DNA of 60,000 nt from positions 932,001-992,000 of the forward strand of contig OX442323.1 of the NCBI GenBank assembly GCA_949358305.1, in the 5' to 3' direction. This document shows positions 41,601 to 49,438 of this stretch, one piece after another. The notes beneath the pieces are model-generated. The model searched no databases. It saw only the letters and a program-made list of their open reading frames with translations, and had not been told where the DNA came from. The position numbers and the translations under genes are program-made. Position 1 is the stretch's first letter; each line of letters starts with the position of its first letter. The DNA is from Strigamia acuminata. Taxonomy: Eukaryota > Arthropoda > Chilopoda > Geophilomorpha > Linotaeniidae.

Positions 41601-43897
41601 ATGTTATATATTCCTTTCTTTAGGAACCGTTCTTCAGTTGGAACTTCCTCAGCGTGGTTTTCTTCAATGTACTGCCACATTGAGTCGTCATATCGCTTCT
41701 TATAATCGTCATTTGAGTCGATTCTCTTCAATGTGTTGGCTAATTGGTTAAGTGCGAGCTCCCAGTTTGAGTCCAAGTCAGTTTCTTGTCCATTAAAAGG
41801 CAGCATCACCTCGTATCTTCCGTCATCGAGACGTTTTGTCGTGGCTTCAAATCGATCTCTTGTGAAATCGGATTCTTTTTCACCAGCATTAATCCCAATT
41901 GCCTCTAAATTCCAAAGTTTGTCCAATTGTTCATGGATTTCTATGTTGCAAGTATTACAACATGAAGTCAAATCAGCTTCATCTTCGAATAAATCCGTAT
42001 TTCCGGCTGCTCCGATAAGCACCCATCCAAATAACGTATTTATGAGTCCAAGATCGTCGTTGATTTTCTTTTTGCCATCTTTAATGACTTTCCACCAAGC
42101 ATCAACTCCCAAAAGAATGTCTATTTGAGATGTCTTGGCTGGCAGATCTTCGGCAAGTTCAAGATTCAGCTTCTTCACCTTTTCTATTACCGATGCATTC
42201 AAAATGCCCTGCACTTTCGGCAAATTTTCCACTGAAAGCATTGATAATTTGAAGTTTTGTGCGTCATTCTTGCTTTGAAGAGTAACGTTGTATACGTCGT
42301 AATCAGTGGCAGCAGGCATAGAATCGTTGAACCGTTGTGTGGTCGCAGAAATACTGCCGCACTTCTTCAGTTTTAGTCGGTTCACCAGTTCAGTTGTAAT
42401 GAATGACCGATGGCTACCCGGGTCAATCATGCCTCGGATGTGGTGTGAACCTCCAGATTTGGTTTTGAGGTCAGCAACAAAAATCATAAGTTGAAGAGAA
42501 GTGGATATCGCGCACGAGACGTGTGTGGTCACTTGCGACTCCTTGGGTTTCTCTGTCGGACTTGAAGAATTGTTCACCTCAGACTTCTTACAAATGGTTG
42601 AATGATGTCTTCCGCCACAATGCTTGCAGGAAAACTTCACTTTGCAGTCACCAACGCGATGACCTGTTCGAAAACAATTAAAGCAAAGTCTGTTTTTCTT
42701 TATCAATTCAATCTTTGCATTGATTTCGAACTCCTTTTTGCAAGAACCGCTCAAATGGTCTTCTTGACAAAAAATGCACTTGAGTGCCTTGGAATTCGCA
42801 GACCTGTTCTCTTGTCTCGACTCTGTCTTCACTTTGGAGCTTGAAGACGATTTTGAGTCTTGCGTCGCGGTGCAAGTCGTCATGGATCCTTTAACTTTAG
42901 CCTTTTCAACTTCAGACTTTTCCTTCTTTGCTTTTTCAGATGGAGAAACAGCTTCAGTGCGTTCTGCCATAGCTACTTCCTTTTGAAAAAAGTCAAGCAA
43001 AGTCAAAATGTTCTTGCAAGACAGTCCATGGACTTGGTAAAAACGCAAAGTCATTGGAGCAGGAAACTTGCTAAGAATGTCCGGCATCAGAAATGCACCA
43101 GATGTCCGTACAGGAATCTTCAGTTGCTCAAGAAGTCGTATTGTTGAAGAAATTTTCGTCAAATTTGCTTTCAACACCTTTGTCGGGTATATGCTTGAAA
43201 CAGTCTTCAAGTCTCGAATGGATTGGATGAGAGCCGTCTGTTGCGCATCCTCATCGCCATAGTTACGATCAAGTTCTTCCCGTGCCAAGTCATAGGATTC
43301 CTCGATCAAAGGAAAGGTGGAAATCAAAGCCGCAGCCTCACCTGTACACATAGTTTGAAGGTATTGCAACTTTTCAACACTGCTCAGATCTGGGTCATTA
43401 TGAACAGAAGTTTCAAAGTTGCTCTTAAACGTTTTGTATTTGATTATTTCCCCGTCAAACTTTACAGATTCAAGTTTGGGCAACTTGGAATTCTTGCGGA
43501 AAGAAGTCGAAGTATTCAGGGATGTATTTGCACCGGAAACTGTAGACATGTTGAGTCTTCCTCCAAGGGTTGGAAGAGACCGCTTTGAAACCTCCCACCT
43601 TCTTCGGAGAAGTTCCACTCTCGTTTGTGATGATTCCAGTTTCTCGACACTCTCAAGGTAAAACGCGTGCTCACAGTAGACTTGAAGCTCGTTCAGGCCA
43701 TTTACAACGCGTGTCTCTTTCAGATTTGCAGTAAGCAGAAGCGCTTCTAACTCTCCTGGATCGCTCGTCTTCTCCGACAAAGACAGCAAGTCGTTGAGAG
43801 ATGAAAGTTGTGCTTCCCACCTGGTCTCTAGTATTTCAATTTGCTCCACAGTGAGTAAATCGCGTTCGGAAGTTTCTGTATCTCTATCTCTCTCCAT
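38645..43897 (-). CDS. BEL/Pao Gag-Pol polyprotein, family 3 (1750 aa)
   Basis: This intact single frame is clearly homologous to BEL-1 and BEL-2 along its full length, but with many substitutions (a separate family). The domain order is the same: DUF1759-type Gag, three zinc knuckles (CIFCQEDHLSGSC, CFNCFRTGHRVGDC, CKHCGGRHHSTIC), DUF1758-type protease with DPGSHRSF, RT with IADIKQAF and YMDD, RNase H (CDASTKAFG), HHCC/DDE integrase and DUF5641-type tail ending RALELD. The RT box is YMDD, unlike FMDD in BEL-1 and BEL-2. The N terminus (MERDRDTETSERDLL) differs from BEL-1. No break is seen. Confidence 0.95.
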   Translation of the reverse strand: MERDRDTETSERDLLTVEQIEILETRWEAQLSSLNDLLSLSEKTSDPGELEALLLTANLKETRVVNGLNELQVYCEHAFYLESVEKLESSQTRVELLRRRWEVSKRSLPTLGGRLNMSTVSGANTSLNTSTSFRKNSKLPKLESVKFDGEIIKYKTFKSNFETSVHNDPDLSSVEKLQYLQTMCTGEAAALISTFPLIEESYDLAREELDRNYGDEDAQQTALIQSIRDLKTVSSIYPTKVLKANLTKISSTIRLLEQLKIPVRTSGAFLMPDILSKFPAPMTLRFYQVHGLSCKNILTLLDFFQKEVAMAERTEAVSPSEKAKKEKSEVEKAKVKGSMTTCTATQDSKSSSSSKVKTESRQENRSANSKALKCIFCQEDHLSGSCKKEFEINAKIELIKKNRLCFNCFRTGHRVGDCKVKFSCKHCGGRHHSTICKKSEVNNSSSPTEKPKESQVTTHVSCAISTSLQLMIFVADLKTKSGGSHHIRGMIDPGSHRSFITTELVNRLKLKKCGSISATTQRFNDSMPAATDYDVYNVTLQSKNDAQNFKLSMLSVENLPKVQGILNASVIEKVKKLNLELAEDLPAKTSQIDILLGVDAWWKVIKDGKKKINDDLGLINTLFGWVLIGAAGNTDLFEDEADLTSCCNTCNIEIHEQLDKLWNLEAIGINAGEKESDFTRDRFEATTKRLDDGRYEVMLPFNGQETDLDSNWELALNQLANTLKRIDSNDDYKKRYDDSMWQYIEENHAEEVPTEERFLKKGIYNIPHHPVIKEDRETTKFRVVFNASSAKKGKRSLNDCLFPGPSLNPDLILVMVRFRLYCIPIIADIKQAFLQVMINPTHRNFLRFLWVSRQYFKNPYSWKNLWNNIMILRMIVVPFGVISSPFLLCATIRKQADQYKETHPKEVDALDAGIYMDDLTSGGDHTTDTTKHCEELKMILDDGKLPLVKWATPNEKVFNDIKEKGFHMRSDEFCEQGVIKMLGILWDTQEDVLIFRIPQMDIIPNTRREVLSLVASIFDPMGLISPVVLKMRLLLQDICLRTKNWDGRISDSEKQEIDEWSRDIQKLKDYKVPRWLETYSNEELSIEVFCDASTKAFGCAIFIVNNKGKRTLLLSKCRLAPAKKITLPRLELTAAVVGVRMCQYLTNNFLPGYPIKTIRYFSDSTITLAWINSKKNEWKPYVSNRVQEIVSSSDASQWSHIPTEFNPADLLTRPHDAKTLMTNKLWWNGVDVSKIEKVEVVQEKLPEEERKIVVMNVQVKETFLSKFFKRFRNFNRLVRVFSYILRWKSHRFRGEDLAQREMESSQIRILKFSQEIYFREEIEAVKNKTEVERSSPLKNFEYFLDEDGLLRLRSRLRLSLLSFDEKYPILLHNESWVTRLIIRKIHLDLMHGDLSETLYRIREKFWILRGRRTIQTVIRECAICRRTKLARNNPSTGELPKERITPAAPFQHTGIDHLGPIFVGKDKKRLKKTYILLFTCMVTRSLHLEVSEDLSTEKFLLAFRRFCARYGCPAKVFSDNSKTFEKGSTQIQSWGKLIGRSDIKTFLSEKRIVWTFIPPLSPWMGGAWERLVRSVKDKLRKTLLRHTVDLENLQTLVLEISSVLNSRPLSYVHENIDGGRILSPENFLTGGMPKYMVNKTLNAIKKSDLRKLDKKRRQFIWDFWSIWKHSYLMQLRNFYETKGDKSFQNPKIDQIVLLEKMGTNPYFWPLARIKQVFPGDDELIRIVSVVLPDGRELRRSVRHIRALELD

Positions 43898-44805
43898 CTC
43901 AAATTCACGGCTGTAAATTATGAAACAGAAGATAATATTTTGAACAACAAAACACTTCGCTTTAAACTTAAAAAGAATATAACTTAAACTTTATACTTGA
44001 AAAGAATAAAATTTACAATCATTCACTTTAAAAGAACAGAATTTTTCAAAGTTTTCTTGCCCAAACGACAAAAAACCTTGAAAATACACAAGAATATCGA
44101 GTGTTTTAGCATTCAAGGATGCTAAAACAAACGAGCGACCTTGATCACGTATTAAAAACGTGACTCAAAAAGTCCTACACAAGTTTGAATTATTTCTGCT
44201 GTTCGTACGGAACGAATCTAGCCAGAAAATCACTATCAGATTCACGAGAATAACTGACAGCTCTTGCAATGAGAGACTGAACAGTTTCTAACTCCAAAAA
44301 ATCTAAATCTCCCCTGGTTAAGCCAGTTATATGGAGATGCATGCACAAAAATCAAGAAAGCACTTGAAAAATTCACAATAAAATACACTTTCAGTGAATT
44401 TTCCCTCAAAACTAGCTTAGGAAAAAGCAAAAACAGCTTTGAAATACCCAATACAATACCCTCATGCAACCAAAATCTTAGAAATACAAGCACTGAATGC
44501 AAAACACAAGAATAAGCAATTATTTCAGGGGCAAATCGGCTTTCCAGCACAGCGCGTTGTGTAATCCAAGATGTCGACCGAAGAATCTCGTTGCTTGCAC
44601 AGAAATGTTCGTGATCGACGCCAAATAAATCCCCGTTGTGGCTGTTGCCACGTTGAACAACGACCATTCTAGCAGACGACGACTCACGGACGTAATTTCC
44701 GTCAATCGCACCAGACGCACGGTTGAACGTATCAAATGATGAACCGGAAAAAACCCACAAGAAGCAGACGAAATCCTGGTCACGGCACCAAAAATTCTTA
44801 TTCGA
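43898..44805 (-). other. BEL-3 leader with PBS
   Basis: This is about 0.9 kb between LTR and gag-pol. It includes short imperfect repeats of a TTAAA/AAAAGAATA type (43960-44040). The part next to the PBS keeps similarity to the BEL-1 and BEL-2 leaders: an open frame at 44760-44242 (172 codons) shares residues such as YVRESSSA, TQRAVLE and LHEGIVLGI with the BEL-1 leader frame. I do not call that frame a gene on its own. Confidence 0.75.
44772..44790 (-). other. Primer binding site, tRNA-His type, BEL-3
   Basis: On the element strand TGGTGCCGTGACCAGGATT matches the 3' end of tRNA-His without gaps (tRNA end recalled from memory). It lies 15 nt inside the LTR end (44806). BEL-1 and BEL-2 have one extra base within the same motif. 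Confidence 0.75.
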
Positions 44806-46275
44806 TGTTGCGGTCAGTCAACAGGAACAGAGAAGAACTGAGATGTGGCGATTCGAAACTCCCGCCAACAAACTCAAACGATCGTATAGTGAAATTCGTA
44901 CGTGTACCATGTGGAAATGCACTTGATTCGCCTCAAAATCTCCTGTTACATGAGGGTTTAACTGTTGGAAACACTTTTGCATGGTATCCAAGTGTTTGCT
45001 GATCCATTGGCCAGTCTGGGAAAAATGGTTTCCTACTCAGGACACATTGAAAATGGGTCAAAAGCAGAAAATACAAGAGTTAACATTAACACGACTATTT
45101 TAATCAAATATAAAATGGCAACTGAATAATTACACATTATCAATCAAAAGGCACGCAACAAGCCAATTGTCGGCAATTTACAATAAAGAAATACTCCGTT
45201 GCCACGGAAACGGAGGAAATGCAATTTCAAGCAAAGACAACAAATTACGAGAAATGTATTAAAAATAATGTGTAATAGCTCAAAATGAGCACAAAAAACT
45301 CAGGAATAATAAAGTCTATCGTAACAACAAAATTCATTAATCAAAACAAGGAGAAAACAGCGAAAACAGTGATCGCCAAGCAGACAATTGGGCCTAACCA
45401 ATCAAAGACAAGCAAAATGACATAATCATCAAGTTTGAATTCAAAGTCACACACAAAACCAAATAAGTAAAGATTTTGCATTGAAATACATTAAAACTAA
45501 ATAGTACAAACACCAATTGAGATATAAAAACAAAACGACATGAAAGATTTACAAATCATCGGCAAAATCCAACATGGCGTCCGGTAAACTCTACATTGGC
45601 GGCAAAACACAAGGTTTGAATTTCAACACAAGAAATAACTTATGTAAACACTTTGGAATAAGTAAATAAGTTCAGGAAATGTAATTTCCCGCAAACAAGA
45701 CACGTTTTAATAAAAGAACACTTGAAATCAACCGCAAACCGAACGAAACGATCTTGGACGGCAACGCACATGCGGGGTCCGTCACGATCGCTCGTAGCAG
45801 AAAAACGGCTGTTCCGGGACGAAATTAGAGTGCACGAATCAACAGATCACCCCCAAATTAGTCTAAAACAATGTCAAAAACAATTCTAACCATCAAAATT
45901 CCGTCCAAACGGAAGGTTAGAAGTTTGAACAAAAACCGAACTAGAACTTGAAATATGACGTCACGTCAATAACACTAGTGAACTGTTTAACGACAAATGC
46001 ACCAAATTTCACCCGAAATCACACAAATTGATAGAAAATGTATAAAGTAACACAAAATCACGCAATAAACACTAGAAATAAATGCAATAAACAATGGAAT
46101 ATCACATTTCATCAAACATCAGTATCTGAAAGCACTAAAAACATTTTAATAATGCAAAAATCCTGTAAATAAAAACTGAAATGTTATGCAAAATAAAACA
46201 CACTTTGGAAACATTTATTCAGACACAAATTGGCAATAAAAGTAGTTTCTAAATTATTCCACGTTGTTTGCAACA
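44806..46275 (-). repeat. BEL-3 LTR shared by two tandem copies
   Basis: This 1470 bp LTR is nearly identical to 37117-38586 (differences seen near 44911, 45376 and 46260). The X-box-like site is at 45198-45211 and the CRE at 45956-45963. It is the 5' LTR of the complete copy on its left and the 3' LTR of the broken copy on its right. Confidence 0.92.
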
Positions 46276-46591
46276 ACGAATTGCCAGCGAGAAAGAGAGA
46301 GAAGAGAGATGAGAGAAGTCTGCAAAACACACATCAATCAAGTTCAAGGGCTCTAATATGCCTCACAGAACGACGCAACTCTCTTCCATCGGGAAGCACG
46401 ACACTAACGATGCGAATTAGTCCATCATCGCCAGGAAAAACTTGTTTTATCCTGGCAAGAGGCCAAAAGTAAGGGTTGGTTCCCATCTTTTCAAGAAGAA
46501 CAATCTGGTCAATTTTGGGGTTTTGAAAAGCTTTATCTCCTTTAGTCTCATAAAAGTTTCTTAACTGCATCAAGTAACTGTGTTTCCATAT
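46276..46591 (-). pseudogene. 3' piece of broken BEL-3b pol (C-terminal tail and 3' UTR), left of Gypsy-1
   Basis: From 46591 back to 46334 this codes the end of a second BEL-3 polyprotein (SYLMQLRNFYETKGDK to RALELD), nearly identical to the complete copy (about three differences). It is cut after the codons for the WSIWKHS region by insertion of Gypsy-1. The apparent start (MTIW) is made by Gypsy LTR bases and is not real. The other half resumes at 56457. Confidence 0.93.
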
Positions 46592-47159
46592 TGTCACGTG
46601 TACGAACCGTGTCGATTAATGCGCGATTCGTAACACGTAATTTGATCCATTATTGGTTTAATGTTGCTAAATTTCGGCAACAGATGGCGTGGCGATTGGA
46701 AACCGTCATCGTCGTCTGTTAGACCGATCAATTCGATTAGGGGTAGAATAGGAGATTTCCTATGAACTGACCCACTCTAAGACAGCTCACTTAATCTTAT
46801 GTTGCTTTTCAGAGAACATCAATTTAACTTACTAGCCTAATGTCGCCCGATAAACAAAGGGTACGGCTGACGGCTATCTTCTGATATTATGATTTATGCA
46901 ATTTATCACCCAGTTGTAAAGTGTTATTTAGTTGTACTGAATTAATATAATGTAAATGCCATTTCATTCAAAGTTGTTGATGATGATTTATTCGATTTGT
47001 AAAGCGCATAATTATTGAAGGTCGAGCAGACTTTGTCTGCCCGATCTAATAAAGATCAGATTTGAATTTAAAACATAAACAACGCCTCATTCTTTCTCTA
47101 TCACTCAGTCAAAATACAGTTGCGTGGAACTCGGATTGAAGCCCAGAATACACGTAACA
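46592..47159 (+). repeat. Gypsy-1 5' LTR
   Basis: This 568 bp LTR matches 55889-56456. It contains a GCAGAC-TTT-GTCTGC stem-loop (47026-47040) just upstream of AATAAA (47048-47053), which probably marks the polyadenylation region. An inverted pair GTTGC/GCAAC lies near 46662-46682. Confidence 0.95.
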
Positions 47160-47938
47160 AATGGTGGAGATGCGAGTCTTTCCCATACCGCATAAAAATT
47201 AGAATAAAATTTGAAAATTAGTGAAAATTTTGAAATTAAGCTTAGTTTTGCTTGAGTTTACCTAGTGATTAGTTTTTCAGGAAATTGGAAAATTAAAATT
47301 GGGAAATTAAAGCAATTAGAATTGAAATTTGTGGAAAATTAGTTTAAAAATCATATAAAATTTTGAAAAACTGTAACTTAATTTGCATATAGATGATTCA
47401 TTGATAAGAGTGATAGAAATGAAAAAGGTGATTCATTGCTAATTAAGATAATAGACTTAATTGAGTTTAAAATTGGTGAAATTAAGAGATTAAATATAAC
47501 AAAATAACTTTGAATATTTAATTGAATGAAGTGATATTGAGTGATATTTATTGTGAAGTTTAATTGTGAATTGAATATGAATGGTGACGTTTATTATTGT
47601 TAAATAAGGAATTTAGTGTTTTCCATTTTGATGAAAGTGTATATTAATAAAATATATAGTTTGAATTTATTAATGAATTTTTGAATTTCAGGATATTTTT
47701 GTAATTATTTACTAATAAAAAGTTTTCTTGAATATTTGCTACTAATAGATTTAATAAAGTTTTGAAATATGACCATGAAAATTTAATTGTTTTGAAAATT
47801 TTGAAATTTGATTGTGAAGATTGAATTGTTTGAATTGTTTAATCATTGACTTGTTTTCAGAGAGTAAAGAGTGTTATAGTGTTATTTGCAATTGAACAAA
47901 CTGAGTGGTTCAAAGGATTGTGTCTTCAGTTTAATTAA
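47160..47938 (+). other. Gypsy-1 leader, AT-rich, noncoding
   Basis: This is about 780 bp of very AT-rich sequence between the LTR and gag, with no supported ORF. A pyrimidine-AG stretch (TTGTTTTCAG, near 47853-47862) could be a splice acceptor. Nothing else is recognised. Confidence 0.7.
47162..47173 (+). other. Primer binding site, tRNA-Ala type, Gypsy-1
   Basis: TGGTGGAGATGC lies two bases after the LTR end and is complementary to the 3' end …GCATCTCCACCA typical of tRNA-Ala (recalled from memory). Gypsy-2 has the same 12-mer at 59663. Confidence 0.7.
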
Positions 47939-47944
47939 TTAATC

Positions 47945-49438
47945 ATTGCGGAATCCAAACGTTATAAACTGCCAGAGTTTGTAGCAGATTATCTGTTTTC
48001 CAAAAAGGAACCAGGAGAACCTGATACACCCAAAGAGTTACTGGATGATAAAGTAACTGGTCGGAAGTATAGATCAAAATCCAAAGGTGAACAAAAAACA
48101 CAAAAAAGGGAAGATCTGGAAACTCCCGAGCAGCGTAATAAAAGATTAATAAATCCAGGTGTGTATAATTGTTTATTGCCTAAGGAACAATTAGAATTAG
48201 GCGATCTCTTGGAAAGGGCACAGGTAAATTTGGACGACGTATTTGAGGACGCAGCCAAAGATATTGAAGAGCACGAGGAACCAATTCAACCAAAAGTGGA
48301 AATAAAAATTGAACAATCTTCTACTAAAATGGCTAATGCTTCGCCATCATCAGAACTGGTAGCAATACAGACAGTGTTACAAAACTTAGTGGTCAATAGA
48401 AGAAATCCAGTTGATTTTGATCCGGCTACAGGAAATATTGACACGTGGTTGATTGGATATGAAGATACGATCGCCGATGATACTGAACGTATTAAGCATC
48501 TGTCAATTGTGCTGAAATCTTCCGCATCATCATGGTATTTAGATCAACTTCCACTGTATCCGACTAGAACATGGACACAATGGAAAGATGCGTTGAGGAC
48601 GAAATTTAGACGACAAATAACAACGATTTTGTCGAAATTACAAGCAATGCAGCACAAGGATGGAACGACTTTGGAACACATGCAGAAGATATTAAAAGAA
48701 TGTTCTTTTGCAAGACCATCATTCACTGAAGAGCAAAAGATATTTCATGTGTTTCAGACACTTAAAAAGGCGACTAGAGATAAATTAGTAGTCAACTTTC
48801 CAAAGACGTTGGATCAACTAACATCTCAACTTGGGTTATTGGAAGCTCATGCATTCAATGAGGACCCTGCAGAAGTTTTACTGACCCTACTGCAAAAAGC
48901 TGTTGATACACCTAGTAAGGTGACACCAAGTTGCTTGGTAGAACCGAGCGACGTCAATAAAACAAAAGACGAGTTGTTAGCAGAGGTCAAAGTGCTAAGA
49001 CAACAGCAGCAGTTTGGGGATGTTCAATATGCAGAGGTTACTCCAGTCTTCTACCAAAACCAATGGTATACGCCACATCCAAACCAGGCGCAGTTCTACA
49101 ATAGAGGTAACTTTAGAAGACGACCTGGACAACAACGAGGATGGTGGAATAATAACAACAATTGGAACCAAGGTAGAGGATGGAATAATAGAGGTCAAAA
49201 CAGAGGTAATTGGAATAATTCAGGTCAAGGATTCCAACAACAATATCCACAACAGCAATGGAATCCGCCACAACAGCAAAGGAACCCACCACAAGGTCAA
49301 AGACAACAGGGGAATCCAAATAACCAAGGTCATCCTAAAAATCCAAATTATAAAGGTAAAAATTTTATTGAAAATTACCAAGGCCGAGGAAATCGAGGAG
49401 CCCCACGTGGTGGACCACCTAATGCATCGGGAAACTAG
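47945..49438 (+). CDS. Gypsy-1 Gag (about 498 codons, apparent non-ATG start)
   Basis: The frame opens after a TAA at 47936-47938 and runs to TAG at 49436-49438. The first in-frame ATG is only at 48161, but the upstream 71 codons look coding (AESKRYKLPEFVADYLFSKK, then Glu/Lys-rich) and begin ATT GCG GAA at 47945, as if an ATG had become ATT. The capsid-like part (about 140-330 from ATT) has the pattern of Gypsy gag (DTWLIGYED, SASSWYLDQL, TWTQWKDALRTKFR, LEHMQKILKEC). There is no CCHC knuckle. The C terminus is instead Asn/Gln/Gly/Arg-rich with RGG-like repeats, presumably the RNA-binding part. It ends on the slippery site. Start uncertain; identity good. Confidence 0.85.
   Translation: MAESKRYKLPEFVADYLFSKKEPGEPDTPKELLDDKVTGRKYRSKSKGEQKTQKREDLETPEQRNKRLINPGVYNCLLPKEQLELGDLLERAQVNLDDVFEDAAKDIEEHEEPIQPKVEIKIEQSSTKMANASPSSELVAIQTVLQNLVVNRRNPVDFDPATGNIDTWLIGYEDTIADDTERIKHLSIVLKSSASSWYLDQLPLYPTRTWTQWKDALRTKFRRQITTILSKLQAMQHKDGTTLEHMQKILKECSFARPSFTEEQKIFHVFQTLKKATRDKLVVNFPKTLDQLTSQLGLLEAHAFNEDPAEVLLTLLQKAVDTPSKVTPSCLVEPSDVNKTKDELLAEVKVLRQQQQFGDVQYAEVTPVFYQNQWYTPHPNQAQFYNRGNFRRRPGQQRGWWNNNNNWNQGRGWNNRGQNRGNWNNSGQGFQQQYPQQQWNPPQQQRNPPQGQRQQGNPNNQGHPKNPNYKGKNFIENYQGRGNRGAPRGGPPNASGN
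49429..49435 (+). promoter_or_regulatory. Programmed -1 frameshift slippery site GGGAAAC at the gag/pol overlap
   Basis: The heptamer has the X XXY YYZ form in the gag frame (G GGA AAC), directly before the gag TAG. The pol frame is -1 relative to gag and is open from 49423, so the two overlap by only 16 nt. A downstream stem or pseudoknot was not resolved by eye. Confidence 0.85.

Larger units (their letters stand above)
37117..46275 (-). mobile_element. BEL/Pao LTR retrotransposon, family 3 (BEL-3), complete member of a tandem
   Basis: This 9159 bp element on the minus strand has its 3' LTR at 37117-38586, gag-pol at 38645-43897, leader at 43898-44805 and 5' LTR at 44806-46275. Both LTRs are 1470 bp and differ at about three sites. 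The right LTR is also the 3' LTR of a second copy whose broken pol continues to the right, so this is an LTR-sharing tandem like that of BEL-1. The left LTR meets the satellite directly at CTCATCAC. No target duplication can be tested because the right end of the tandem is not in view. Confidence 0.93.

Noticed and set aside
46334-46597. An 87-codon minus-strand ORF as a small gene
   Set aside because: It is the C-terminal tail of BEL-3b pol with a start codon created by Gypsy LTR bases.
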